A program made the translations under genes and the position numbers. This document shows positions 19,526 through 27,453 of a stretch of DNA of 64,000 nt, in pieces; within the stretch, counting starts at the first letter, position 1; each line of letters starts with the position of its first letter. The stretch spans positions 2,790,001 to 2,854,000 of the forward strand of contig NZ_JAJJMO010000001.1 in the NCBI RefSeq assembly GCF_020905345.1, written 5' to 3'. Source of the stretch: Flavobacterium pisciphilum. Lineage in GTDB: Bacteria; Bacteroidota; Bacteroidia; Flavobacteriales; Flavobacteriaceae. The notes under the pieces are model-generated. The model did no database searches and was not told where the DNA came from. It was given only the letters and a program-made list of their open reading frames with translations.

Positions 19526-20566
19526 TTATAAATTAACCACTTTTTGATGAGTACTACTCTCAATAGCAGCTTCTATTATTTTCATTGTTTTTACACCATC
19601 TTCAGCCGTAACAGGCTCTATTGTATTAGCAACAATCGACTTATAAACGCCATCAAAAAAGTCATAATAATTACCCTGAAAAGTTGGAATCTTTTCTTTG
19701 ATAATCTTACCATCAATTTCGGTGTGTAAAATCCCTTTTAAATCTTCTGATTCAGTTCCCCAAGTCGCAACATCTGGTTTTTTACTTAATTTTAAATCGT
19801 CTTCCTGAACATCGCCTCGAGGTTTTAAGAAAGAGCCTTTCTTACCATGCACAACATAAGCTGGATTAGCTTCTCGAACAAAGAAACTTGCTTTTAATCG
19901 AACTCTAAAATCATTGTAATACAATAGCAGATCCATATAATCATCAACCAATGATTTTTCGCGTGTTATTCTGATATCTGCAAAAACAGATTTTGGAAAT
20001 CCGAACAAATGCAATGCTTGATCTATTAAATGTGGTCCTAAATCTTTTAGAATTCCCGCTCCAGAATTGGCCGTTTCCTTATGAGCTTTGATACTTAATA
20101 AAGGATTATAACGATCAAAGTGAAATTCTGCTTCGACTAAATCTCCTAAAACACCATCTTTAACAACCTTTTGAACAGTTTTAAAATCACTATCCCATCT
20201 TCTGTTTTGAAAAACCGCCAATTTTAATCCTTTCGCTTTAGCTAAATCATCCAATTCCTGTGCCTGAGCAACAGTAGTTGTAAATGCCTTTTCTACTATA
20301 GCATGTTTACCTGCCTCCAAAACTTTTTTAGCAAATTCATAATGGGTTTCAACGGGTGTATTTACAATTACCAAATCGATATCATCTACAAGAACATCCT
20401 CAATTGTTGGATAACTTTTAACTGCTGGGTAATCTTGCTGTATTAATTTCTTGCTTCTTTCCCAAGAACCTATAAGTTCAAATCCAGGATGAATGGCTAT
20501 AAATGGTGCGTGAAAGACTTTCCCCGACATTCCGTATGATAATAGTGCTGTTTTTATTTTTTGCAT
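19526..20566 (-). CDS. Gfo/Idh/MocA family NAD(P)-dependent oxidoreductase
   Basis: Probable dehydrogenase of sugars or cyclitols, cytoplasmic. Starting at ATG 20566 (MQKIKTALLSYGMSG) it has 346 residues; an in-frame ATG at 20587 would add seven polar residues. The N-terminal Rossmann half carries YGMSGKVFHAPFI and the EKAFTTT block (EKP-like, with alanine in place of the usual proline). The C-terminal half has DLGPHLIDQALHLFG with the family histidine. This is the YdgJ-like subgroup. It is about 70 bp downstream of the flavin oxidoreductase gene on the same strand and probably co-transcribed. Confidence 0.88.
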   Translation of the reverse strand: MQKIKTALLSYGMSGKVFHAPFIAIHPGFELIGSWERSKKLIQQDYPAVKSYPTIEDVLVDDIDLVIVNTPVETHYEFAKKVLEAGKHAIVEKAFTTTVAQAQELDDLAKAKGLKLAVFQNRRWDSDFKTVQKVVKDGVLGDLVEAEFHFDRYNPLLSIKAHKETANSGAGILKDLGPHLIDQALHLFGFPKSVFADIRITREKSLVDDYMDLLLYYNDFRVRLKASFFVREANPAYVVHGKKGSFLKPRGDVQEDDLKLSKKPDVATWGTESEDLKGILHTEIDGKIIKEKIPTFQGNYYDFFDGVYKSIVANTIEPVTAEDGVKTMKIIEAAIESSTHQKVVNL

Positions 20567-20638
20567 TGTATTTGTTTGTTTTACCATTAAGTGATTACGT
20601 AAATTAATCTATTCTCTTAATGGTTAAATTTTAAGTAT

Positions 20639-21709
20639 TTATCGTGTTTTGGCTCTTTCGTATTGTTTCGGCCATTGAATATCTGAGTTTAACTCTGATG
20701 CAAAATGCAATGCCAAGTTTGGATCACGAAGTGATTCACGAGCAAACAATATTAAGTCGGCTTGACCTGAATTTAAAATAGCTTCGGCTTGTGTGGCTTC
20801 GGTAATTAAACCGACTGCTCCAGTTAATACTCCTGTCTCTTTTTTTATCCTTTCGGCAAAAGGAACTTGATAATTTGGGCCGAGCGAAATTTTTTGATGA
20901 GAAACCAATCCTCCCGAAGAAACATCTACAACATCTACTCCTTTAGATTTTAAAATTGAAGAAAGTTTAATTGACTCTTCAACATTCCAACCGCCATCTG
21001 CCCAATCCGTTGCCGAAATCCTAACAAACAAAGGCAAATCAGCAGGCCATTCTGCTTGAACTGCATCTACAATTTCAAGGGTAAGACGGATTCTATTCTC
21101 AAAACTCCCTCCATATTCATCAGTTCTAAGATTAGATAACGGTGACATAAACTGATGTAGTAAGTATCCGTGTGCTCCATGAATTTCCAAAACTTGAAAT
21201 CCAGCGGCAACAGCTCTTTTGGTAGTTGCTTTAAAATCGGCAATTACTTTTTGGATTCCTGCTTTATCTAAAGCTACAGGTGCTATTTCATTATCATGAT
21301 ACCCTATTGCACTTGGAGCAACTGTCTGCCATCCACCTTCAGCAACATCTAACTTTTTATTACCCTCCCAAGGAGCCGAAACACTAGCTTTTCGCCCTGC
21401 ATGTGCTATCTGGATTCCTGGAATTGCATTTTGAGAAACAATAAATTGATTAATTACTTGTAATTTCCCGATTTGCTCATCATTCCACAGACCTAAATCT
21501 GCTGGTGAAATCCTCGCTTCTGGCGAAACTGCAGTCGCCTCCTGAACTATTAATCCCGAACCACCACTCGCACGAGCACCTAGATGTACCAAATGCCAAT
21601 CATTGGCAAAACCGTCAACAGCGGAGTATTGACACATTGGCGAAATAACGATTCTGTTCTTTAAAGTGATTTTTTTTATAGAAAGTGGAGAAAATAATAC
21701 TGATCCCAT
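20639..21709 (-). CDS. NADH:flavin oxidoreductase, Old Yellow Enzyme family (YqjM/NamA-like)
   Basis: FMN-dependent ene-reductase of 356 residues with a TIM-barrel fold. Supporting motifs: NRIVISPMCQYSAVDGFAND at the N-terminus (with the YqjM-type active-site cysteine), QIAHAGRKAS, HGAHGYLLHQFMSPLSN and the late ILFARESLRDPN block. The YqjM subgroup reduces alpha,beta-unsaturated carbonyls; the physiological substrate is unknown. It is divergent from rseP (about 200 bp between starts) and upstream of the Gfo/Idh gene. Confidence 0.93.
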   Translation of the reverse strand: MGSVLFSPLSIKKITLKNRIVISPMCQYSAVDGFANDWHLVHLGARASGGSGLIVQEATAVSPEARISPADLGLWNDEQIGKLQVINQFIVSQNAIPGIQIAHAGRKASVSAPWEGNKKLDVAEGGWQTVAPSAIGYHDNEIAPVALDKAGIQKVIADFKATTKRAVAAGFQVLEIHGAHGYLLHQFMSPLSNLRTDEYGGSFENRIRLTLEIVDAVQAEWPADLPLFVRISATDWADGGWNVEESIKLSSILKSKGVDVVDVSSGGLVSHQKISLGPNYQVPFAERIKKETGVLTGAVGLITEATQAEAILNSGQADLILFARESLRDPNLALHFASELNSDIQWPKQYERAKTR

Positions 21710-21871
21710 ACGATGTAACTTTTAATGGTTTTACACTACTAATACTTTACATAGTGTTCAAAAAGTAAAGTTACTGCATCTTAGCAAAACAAGAAATTTA
21801 AATGTTTATTAATTAACAAACATTTAAAACCTTATAACTTATATTGCACTACGAATTAAAATAGAAAACGT

Positions 21872-21879
21872 TACTTTTG
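21872..21879 (+). promoter_or_regulatory. -7 box of the rseP promoter
   Basis: TACTTTTG, 28 bp before the rseP start codon. Fits TAnnTTTG; no well-spaced TTTG -33 box is seen. Confidence 0.5.
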
Positions 21880-21907
21880 TGCGTTATTTAAGAACAAAAA
21901 CTAAACA

Positions 21908-23251
21908 ATGGATATAGTTATCAAGCTTTCTCAATTTTTATTGAGTTTATCATTACTTATTATTCTTCATGAATTGGGGCATTTTATCCCAGCAAAACTA
22001 TTTAAAACAAGAGTCGAAAAATTCTATTTATTTTTTGATGTAAAATTTTCTCTTCTAAAAAAGAAAATCGGTGAAACCGAATACGGAATTGGATGGTTAC
22101 CTCTAGGTGGTTATGTAAAAATCTCTGGGATGATCGACGAAAGCATGGACAAAGAACAAATGGCTTTACCACCACAACCTTGGGAGTTTCGTTCTAAGCC
22201 AGCTTGGCAACGTTTAATCATTATGCTTGGTGGAGTTACGGTAAACTTTATCCTTGCCTTTATCATATATATAGGAATGGCTTTTGCTTATGGCGAAACG
22301 TACGTTGCTAATACTGATATTAAAGATGGTCTTTTAATAGACAATCCTGTAATGAATAAAGTAGGTTTTAAAACTGGTGATAAAATCATTGCTATTGATG
22401 GTAAAAAAGTGGAGAATTTTGACAATCAGATCAACATGGATTTAGTTATGTCAAAACAAGTTCTTATTGAAAGAAACGGAGTTGAACAAACTATCAACAT
22501 GCCAAATGATCTTGTTGATCAATTATCGAAGCATGAAAAAAGCCCGCTTGTTTCTATGAGAATGCCATTTGTAATTGGTGCTATTGCTTCCGAATCTGCG
22601 AATACTACTTTACAACCAAAAGATTTGATTACTTCTATCAATGGACAAAAAGTAAAATATTCTGATGAAGTAAGAGCCTTTTTAGAAAACAACAAAGGAA
22701 AAACTGTTCCTGCGACTGTTTTAAGAAACCAAAAAGAAACTCCGATTAATCTTATCATATCAAAAGATGGTAAGCTTGGTGTACAACTAGGCGGATTAGG
22801 AATGGACTCGTTAGAGAAATTAGGTTACTATAAAGTAAGTACTAAAGAATTTAGCTTCTTTGAATCAATTCCAGTTGGAATCGAAAAAGGGAAAGATCAA
22901 TTAGTAGGATATGGAAAACAATTAAAAATGATTTTTAATCCTGAAACTAAAGCATACAAACAAGTAGGTGGTTTTGCTGCTATTTACAATATTTTTCCAA
23001 GTACTTGGAGCTGGGAAGTGTTCTGGTCTATTACTGCACTTTTATCAATAATGCTTGGAGTAATGAATTTATTGCCGATTCCTGCACTTGATGGTGGTCA
23101 TGTGATGTTTTTATTATACGAAATCATTAGTGGCAAAAAACCGAGCGATAAATTCTTAGAAAATGCGCAAATGGTTGGCTTTGTCTTACTTATCACATTG
23201 CTTTTATTTGCTAACGGTAACGATATCTACAAAGCAATTGTAGGGAAGTAA
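21908..23251 (+). CDS. rseP: RIP (site-2) metalloprotease RseP
   Basis: Inner-membrane zinc protease that cuts transmembrane anti-sigma factors or signal-peptide remnants. The protein has 447 residues. The zinc motif HELGH is at residues 21-25 in TM1, the PDZ region follows (about 110-310), and the third zinc ligand is in LLPIPALDGGHVMF near residue 395, with a last TM segment at the C-terminus. Length fits the family. A good TAnnTTTG promoter precedes it, and the tRNA-Asn genes follow. Confidence 0.94.
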   Translation: MDIVIKLSQFLLSLSLLIILHELGHFIPAKLFKTRVEKFYLFFDVKFSLLKKKIGETEYGIGWLPLGGYVKISGMIDESMDKEQMALPPQPWEFRSKPAWQRLIIMLGGVTVNFILAFIIYIGMAFAYGETYVANTDIKDGLLIDNPVMNKVGFKTGDKIIAIDGKKVENFDNQINMDLVMSKQVLIERNGVEQTINMPNDLVDQLSKHEKSPLVSMRMPFVIGAIASESANTTLQPKDLITSINGQKVKYSDEVRAFLENNKGKTVPATVLRNQKETPINLIISKDGKLGVQLGGLGMDSLEKLGYYKVSTKEFSFFESIPVGIEKGKDQLVGYGKQLKMIFNPETKAYKQVGGFAAIYNIFPSTWSWEVFWSITALLSIMLGVMNLLPIPALDGGHVMFLLYEIISGKKPSDKFLENAQMVGFVLLITLLLFANGNDIYKAIVGK

Positions 23252-23302
23252 AAAATATTAATAAAAAGTGCAAAAAAGTTTTTTTGAAAGCAAAAAACGT
23301 TC

Positions 23303-23310
23303 TATATTTG
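23303..23310 (+). promoter_or_regulatory. promoter of the tRNA-Asn pair
   Basis: TATATTTG -7 box with TTTG at 23283-23286 (16-bp spacer), 24 bp before the first tRNA. Fits the Bacteroidota promoter pattern. Confidence 0.6.
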
Positions 23311-23334
23311 CACTCGCTAAAAAGAACAACAACT

Positions 23335-23408
23335 TCCTCCTTAGCTCAGTTGGTTAGAGCATCTGACTGTTAATCAGAGGGTCCTTGGTTCGAGCCCAAG
23401 AGGGGGAG
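23335..23408 (+). tRNA. tRNA-Asn (GTT), first copy
   Basis: 74-nt cloverleaf. The acceptor stem TCCTCCT pairs with AGGGGGA (one G-T pair); the D arm is GCTC/GAGC, the anticodon arm TCTGA-CTGTTAA-TCAGA with anticodon GTT, and the T arm CTTGG-TTCGAGC-CCAAG. The discriminator base is G, as expected for Asn. CCA is not encoded. It is 39 bp before a near-identical second copy. Confidence 0.97.
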
Positions 23409-23447
23409 CAACTTTTTTTTAGCAAACATATTTACCTTTAAGGTGAT

Positions 23448-23521
23448 TCCTTCTTAGCTCAGTTGGTTAGAGCATCTGACTGTTAATCAGAGGGTCCTTG
23501 GTTCGAGCCCAAGAGAGGGAG
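23448..23521 (+). tRNA. tRNA-Asn (GTT), second copy
   Basis: Same as the first copy except in the acceptor stem (TCCTTCT pairs with AGAGGGA). Anticodon GTT. CCA is not encoded. It is followed by a terminator whose sequence is repeated with the tRNA 3' half about 380 bp further on, after the GIY-YIG gene. Confidence 0.97.
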
Positions 23522-23523
23522 CA

Positions 23524-23557
23524 AAAAAGACTATCAGAAATGATGGTCTTTTTTTTT
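23524..23557 (+). terminator. terminator of the tRNA-Asn operon
   Basis: Stem AAAAAGACTATCA / TGATGGTCTTTTT with GAAA loop and a T-run. An almost identical copy lies at 23920-23953. Confidence 0.85.
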
Positions 23558-23582
23558 GCCCTTTAACTAAGACCTATTCTCT

Positions 23583-23867
23583 ATGCACTTTGTTTACATT
23601 ATATACTCTCCAAGTAAAGAAACTTACTACATAGGAGAAACTTCGGATATTCAAATTAGGATTCAATGGCATAACTCTGGGCAATTCAAAAATTCACATA
23701 CCAAAATTGCAAATGATTGGATATTATTTTATTCTATTATGTGCACTGATATTTCTCAAGCGAGAAAAATTGAAAGACATATAAAAAACATGAAAAGCAA
23801 AACCTATCTTCTTAATTTGCAAAAGTATCCTGAAATGACAGAAAAACTATTAGCGAAATACTCTTAA
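23583..23867 (+). CDS. GIY-YIG nuclease domain protein
   Basis: Small 94-residue protein made of one GIY-YIG nuclease domain: VYIIYS and TYYIGETSDIQIRIQWHN form the GIY and YIG strands with the catalytic arginine region, and ARKIERHIKNMKSKTYLL is the conserved late helix with the catalytic glutamate (IER). Such single-domain proteins (UPF0213/YhbQ-like) are nucleases of uncertain role. The stop codon lies inside a duplicated piece of tRNA-Asn that starts at the anticodon loop, so the gene lies between direct repeats of the tRNA 3' half plus terminator. This suggests arrival by insertion or tandem duplication. Confidence 0.88.
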   Translation: MHFVYIIYSPSKETYYIGETSDIQIRIQWHNSGQFKNSHTKIANDWILFYSIMCTDISQARKIERHIKNMKSKTYLLNLQKYPEMTEKLLAKYS

Positions 23868-23953
23868 TCAGAGAGACCTTGTTCCGATAGCTATCGGAAC
23901 GAGCCCAAGAGAGGGAGCAAAAAAGACTATCAGAAATGATGGTCTTTTTTTTT
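23861..23953 (+). pseudogene. duplicated 3' half of tRNA-Asn plus its terminator
   Basis: From 23861 the sequence copies tRNA-Asn from the anticodon loop (TTAATCAGAG) to the discriminator G at 23917. It continues into the same AAAAAGACTATCA terminator (23920-23953) found after the intact second tRNA. The 5' half is missing, and a 20-bp palindrome interrupts the T loop, so this is not a functional tRNA. With tRNA copy two it makes a direct repeat spaced about 380 bp around the GIY-YIG gene. Confidence 0.85.
23881..23900. repeat. perfect 20-bp palindrome inside the tRNA remnant
   Basis: GTTCCGATAGCTATCGGAAC is its own reverse complement. The core CCGATAGCTATCGG is a recurrent intergenic palindrome in Flavobacterium genomes as I remember it. 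Here it sits in the T loop of the tRNA fragment, replacing GG/TTC context, as if inserted after the duplication. Confidence 0.7.
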
Positions 23954-23977
23954 TGCAATACTTTACCTTACTTCAAT

Positions 23978-24260
23978 CTTGTCACTCTGAGGAACGAAGG
24001 GTCTCCACAAGAAACTAACACAAAGTATATATTTAGATTATCGAGCTAGTATTCCTTACCTCAATCGTTGTCTCCTTGAGCAGCGAAGAGGGATCAGGTA
24101 GAAAAGTTGGGGATTAGACAAAAAAGATTTTACCGCAAAGCGCACAAAGATTTACGCAAAGTCTGCAAAGTTTTAAAACATCTCCACAAAAAACTAACAC
24201 AAAGTATTTTTTAGATTGTCGAGCTACGAACGGAGACTCTTCGTTTCTCAGAGTGACAAG
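23978..24260. repeat. inverted repeat with internal direct repeats
   Basis: The outer arms are 29 bp and match at 27 positions (23978-24006 and 24232-24260; word CTTGTCACTCTGAG). Inside, a segment beginning TCTCCACAA-AACTAACACAAAG occurs twice in the same direction (from about 24002 and 24181, about 45 bp each). About 24118-24175 holds GCAAAG-type repeat words. There is no credible coding frame. It looks like a nested set of dispersed non-coding repeats. Confidence 0.7.
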
Positions 24261-24327
24261 CTCGCGATTGTTTTGTGGAAAAATTAGAGCCGTAAAAACA
24301 TTATTAAGCCTCAACAGAAGCAATTAA

Positions 24328-24519
24328 AACCATAGTGACGAAACAGTATCAAATGTTATCAATAATACTTTTACTGCTCATGATAATTCAACAATCAACG
24401 CAATTAACATTCAACCTAATTTCAATCCACTCGATAAGATGATAGAACTATACGAGCGTTTAGTTTTGGTCGAAAAAGAGAAAGTTGAATACTTAGAAAA
24501 ACTATTAAAGGACAAATAA
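24328..24519 (+). pseudogene. C-terminal remnant of an XRE-type transcriptional regulator
   Basis: An open stretch of about 63 codons ending at TAA 24517-24519 reads SNVINNTFTAHDNSTINAIN ... NPLDKMIELYERLVLVEKEK and YLEKLLKDK. This is like the coiled C-terminal tail of XRE-family (Cro/CI) regulators common in Flavobacteria. There is no start codon before the internal ATG at 24439, and the helix-turn-helix half is missing; repeat sequence occupies its place. A strong terminator follows directly. I read it as a truncated gene. Confidence 0.55.
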
Positions 24520-24553
24520 TCTTTTTAATACACCATCAAATAAAACCAAAAAA

Positions 24554-24581
24554 AAAGCGCTACAATTACTTGTAGCGCTTT
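24554..24581. terminator. bidirectional terminator
   Basis: AAAGCGCTACAA-TTAC-TTGTAGCGCTTT hairpin flanked by A- and T-runs, between the regulator remnant (+) and the papain-like peptidase (-). Confidence 0.85.
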
Positions 24582-24610
24582 TTTTTTATAATCCTAAAGT
24601 GGTAATAAAC

Positions 24611-25807
24611 TTAAACCCCTAGTTTTTTAGCGATTTCAGCAGGTATTCCGCCTTTGTTTACCATTAGAGCAGTAGTTTTATACTTCACGAAGTTTTTAGT
24701 CACAAATAAGTATCCTTTGTAGTCATTTGTTTCTCCCCATGAATTTTTCACGATATAATACTCTTTTCCAGTTTGATCTTTTGCTAAACCAATAATGTGC
24801 ATTCCGTGATCATCTGTAGTTGTATAATTATCAAAAGCAGTCTGACGCATTTCTGCAGTAATTTCAGGCTCTTCTTTTGGTCCATTAAACATATTCGCTT
24901 TTTCATCTGCAGTCATATCATCGAAACTTTTAGTCGGTACATATGCTACTCCATTTTTCCAGCTAAAACTTTTTTCGCTCACATCTGTAGCCCAAGCAAC
25001 TGTATAACCTTTCTTTAATGCGTTATCAATAACATCTGTCATATCATTAATTTTCACATTATATACTTGATCAAATGACCAGTTGTCTGGTACTGCCAAA
25101 AATGTTTTTTGGTAATATGGCGCATTTGTAAATGATGACATTTCAACATACTCATCTGGATTAATACCTACAACCTCTTTTGCAAATGATTGTGGTGTAT
25201 AGTTTTTCCCTTTGTAAGCAAAGTTTTCTGGCACTTTACCTAAATAAGAGTCAATAACTGCTGCATAGGCTTTTTCCCAGTTTGGAGTAAGTACTCCGTT
25301 TGGATTCTTAACTACTGCTGTTAAAACACCTTCGTTAATAGCTGCCATTTCAGCAAATTTATTTTTATCTGTTCCGTAGTTCAATCCTGTATAAACTTCT
25401 CTTGGAACTGTTCCGTATTTTTTATACATATTGATTACATCATGCAACGAACCTCCATCACCTAATGTTACTGCTCCATGCATACGTACATAGTTTTTAC
25501 CTTTCTCAACATATACATTTCTTGCAGAGAAAATTTGAGATAACTCAACTGGTTGTTTCCCTATTCTGATCATTTCAGACTCTAAGAAAGAGTTTGTAGC
25601 ATAACTCCAGCACGTTCCCGAAGATCCTTGTGCCTTAACCGATGTTGTACCTAGGTTAATTTGCTCTGTAAACTTAAAGCTCTCTTTACTTTTTTCGCTT
25701 GCATTTACTTTTAAAGAGTTAACCAAAATGTCTTGCGCGAAACAGCCACTAACCCCTACCATAAAGGCAGATGCAGCGAAAACTGATTTCATAGAAAATT
25801 TATACAT
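24611..25807 (-). CDS. C1 (papain-like) peptidase, exported, bleomycin-hydrolase type
   Basis: Cysteine peptidase of 398 residues related to aminopeptidase C/bleomycin hydrolase. The catalytic triad is visible: C66 in GSSGTCWSYA, H337 in DHGMHIIG and N355 in VKNSWGET. An N-terminal signal sequence (MKSVFAASAFMVGVSGCFAQ) puts it outside the cytoplasm, unlike typical cytosolic bleomycin hydrolases; C22 could also be a lipidation site. The start could be M1 or the Met at residue 6. It stands alone with a terminator on each side. Confidence 0.9.
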   Translation of the reverse strand: MYKFSMKSVFAASAFMVGVSGCFAQDILVNSLKVNASEKSKESFKFTEQINLGTTSVKAQGSSGTCWSYATNSFLESEMIRIGKQPVELSQIFSARNVYVEKGKNYVRMHGAVTLGDGGSLHDVINMYKKYGTVPREVYTGLNYGTDKNKFAEMAAINEGVLTAVVKNPNGVLTPNWEKAYAAVIDSYLGKVPENFAYKGKNYTPQSFAKEVVGINPDEYVEMSSFTNAPYYQKTFLAVPDNWSFDQVYNVKINDMTDVIDNALKKGYTVAWATDVSEKSFSWKNGVAYVPTKSFDDMTADEKANMFNGPKEEPEITAEMRQTAFDNYTTTDDHGMHIIGLAKDQTGKEYYIVKNSWGETNDYKGYLFVTKNFVKYKTTALMVNKGGIPAEIAKKLGV

Positions 25808-25954
25808 AATTATTTTTTAATGGTTTTGATAAATTAGTAGTGATAATTTATTTTTTGTTACAAAACAATCAAATATTAAACAGATTATTTAGAATTTAAG
25901 CGTTAATATTTCTATAATTTTTTTGTTAATCTATAAAAACCTACAAAAAGTAAA

Positions 25955-25986
25955 AGGCTATTGGAAAAGTAATTTTCCAATAGCCT
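25955..25986 (-). terminator. terminator after the DUF4136 gene
   Basis: AGGCTATTGGAAAA / TTTTCCAATAGCCT, 14-bp perfect arms with a 4-nt loop, followed on the minus strand by a T-rich stretch. It lies 30 bp past the stop codon at 26016. Confidence 0.75.
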
Positions 25987-26015
25987 CTGATTTTTCTGCG
26001 CTAATCCTTTTGACT

Positions 26016-26594
26016 TTATTTTTTAGCAACTAATCCTGGAGGAAATCCAGCTAAAATTTTCTTAACTGAAGAACTGATAAATTCATCCGGATTATCTGGT
26101 CTTTTATCTAGTTCGGTATTACCGATTCCTTGCCAAATTAATTTTTGTGTTTTAGTCGATACTATATCAATTATCAAAGACCCGTCAACATAATCATATG
26201 TATTATACGTTGTTCTACCCGTTATCATACCACCTCCCCAATATCCATACGGACGATACATACCGCCATATCCATAAAAATCAGAATTTGCTGTAACCTG
26301 TTTTTTGTCTTTTAGAATTGTAACTGCATTGACTTTTAAATCAGGATCATTAGTTGATTCTGTAAATCCTTTATTAATCATTTCAATACGAATTGCATTT
26401 GTAACTCGCTCTGCATTTAATTGACTTACTTGACCTTCTTGTGCTTTTAGATCATAAACTGCAAATGTTTTATACTGCGAAAAATTAACTGAACGGTCAT
26501 AATCAGTTGTAACTTTTACAGATGGACTACAACTGTAAATTAAACCCAATATCATAATCGGGAGTATCAATAAGGCTTTTCTTCTTGTGTTCAT
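26016..26594 (-). CDS. DUF4136 domain lipoprotein
   Basis: Lipoprotein of 192 residues with signal peptide and lipobox (LIYSC, C22). The mature part has the DUF4136 pattern: DYDRSVNFSQYKTFAVYD at the start, a central YGYGGMYRPYGYWGGG glycine-tyrosine segment, and LIIDIVSTKTQKLIWQGIGN near the end. The family is widespread in Gram-negative envelopes and its function is unknown. It is monocistronic. Confidence 0.88.
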   Translation of the reverse strand: MNTRRKALLILPIMILGLIYSCSPSVKVTTDYDRSVNFSQYKTFAVYDLKAQEGQVSQLNAERVTNAIRIEMINKGFTESTNDPDLKVNAVTILKDKKQVTANSDFYGYGGMYRPYGYWGGGMITGRTTYNTYDYVDGSLIIDIVSTKTQKLIWQGIGNTELDKRPDNPDEFISSSVKKILAGFPPGLVAKK

Positions 26595-26939
26595 TTTATT
26601 AAATTTTAAAGTGATTATTAAAAAATTAGTAAGCTATTAAACTCTTAAATAAATGATGAAACTAATAATGAAAGGAATTTTTACTTAAAATACTTGAAGT
26701 CCAAGCATAAGTCTTTATTAGATTTATGTGGTATTTTCATTAAAGATAAATGATTTTATCTAATTAGCACGAATAAAACTGGCTAAATACCTACCATAAC
26801 AAACTGAATTATGACCAATTACCTTAAAAAATAATATGACAACAAATAGACCTTACCCATTATTTCCATCTATTCCTTTAAAAAAAAAAGCCTCATGAAA
26901 AAGAATCTCATGAGGCTTTTGAATATTTACAACAACACA
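26595..26939. other. intergenic region between ssb and DUF4136 gene
   Basis: 345 bp, AT-rich, no open frame of note. It holds the 5' leader of the DUF4136 gene at one end and the ssb terminator (26886-26920) at the other. I see no convincing TAnnTTTG box or repeat in between. Confidence 0.5.
26886..26920 (-). terminator. terminator after ssb
   Basis: AAAAGCCTCATGA / TCATGAGGCTTTT, 13-bp perfect arms with a 9-nt loop; on the minus strand it is followed by a long T-run (A-run at 26880-26889). Confidence 0.85.
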
Positions 26940-27275
26940 CTATCTACTTCCTAATAAAAGAAGTTCGGTTATAACAACTTCGGTTATAAATCGTTTTTCA
27001 CCGTTTTTATCATCATAACTACGGTGGGTTAACTTCCCTTCAATTGCTACTTCCTTACCCTTAACGACATATTTTTCGATAATTTCGGCAGTTTTACCCC
27101 AAGCAATAAGACGATGCCACTCTGTTTGCTCTACCTTTTCTCCTTTGTCATTGGTATACCTATCATTTGTAGCAATTATTAAATTGGCTAACTTTTTACC
27201 TCCATCTAGGTCTCTAATTTCTGGATCGTTTCCTACGTTTCCAACTAACTGTACTTTGTTTCTTAATGTACTCAT
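26940..27275 (-). CDS. ssb: single-stranded DNA-binding protein
   Basis: OB-fold SSB of 111 residues (RNKVQLVGNVGNDPEIRDLD, EQTEWHRLIAWGKTAEI, GKEVAIEGKLTHRSYDDKNG). It binds ssDNA in replication and repair. It lacks the long acidic-tipped C-terminal tail (DDDIPF) of the main housekeeping SSB, ending soon after the OB fold, so it may be a secondary SSB or one used in recombination or competence. Single gene, divergent from the GNAT-nitrilase fusion. Confidence 0.93.
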   Translation of the reverse strand: MSTLRNKVQLVGNVGNDPEIRDLDGGKKLANLIIATNDRYTNDKGEKVEQTEWHRLIAWGKTAEIIEKYVVKGKEVAIEGKLTHRSYDDKNGEKRFITEVVITELLLLGSR

Positions 27276-27429
27276 GGCTTATACTATTTAAATGGTTATA
27301 TATATATTATTGAAATCACCCTGAAATCAACAAGGCAAAGATGCGACATGAAACTATCCTTAATCGGTAGGTAACTATTTACTTTCGACTGTAACTGCTT
27401 GTAAACGTTTGTAAATGGGAATAATTCAT

Positions 27430-27437
27430 TATATTTG
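27430..27437 (+). promoter_or_regulatory. promoter of the GNAT-nitrilase operon
   Basis: TATATTTG -7 box preceded by TTTG at 27408-27411 with an 18-bp spacer, the best form of the Flavobacterium promoter. 16 bp upstream of the ATG. Confidence 0.75.
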
Positions 27438-27453
27438 AGGAAAATCTCACATT

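Noticed and set aside
24114..24323. Minus-strand frame of 69 codons in the 24.1-24.3 kb repeats
   Set aside because: It is made of the dispersed repeat sequence itself and has no recognisable protein pattern or promoter.
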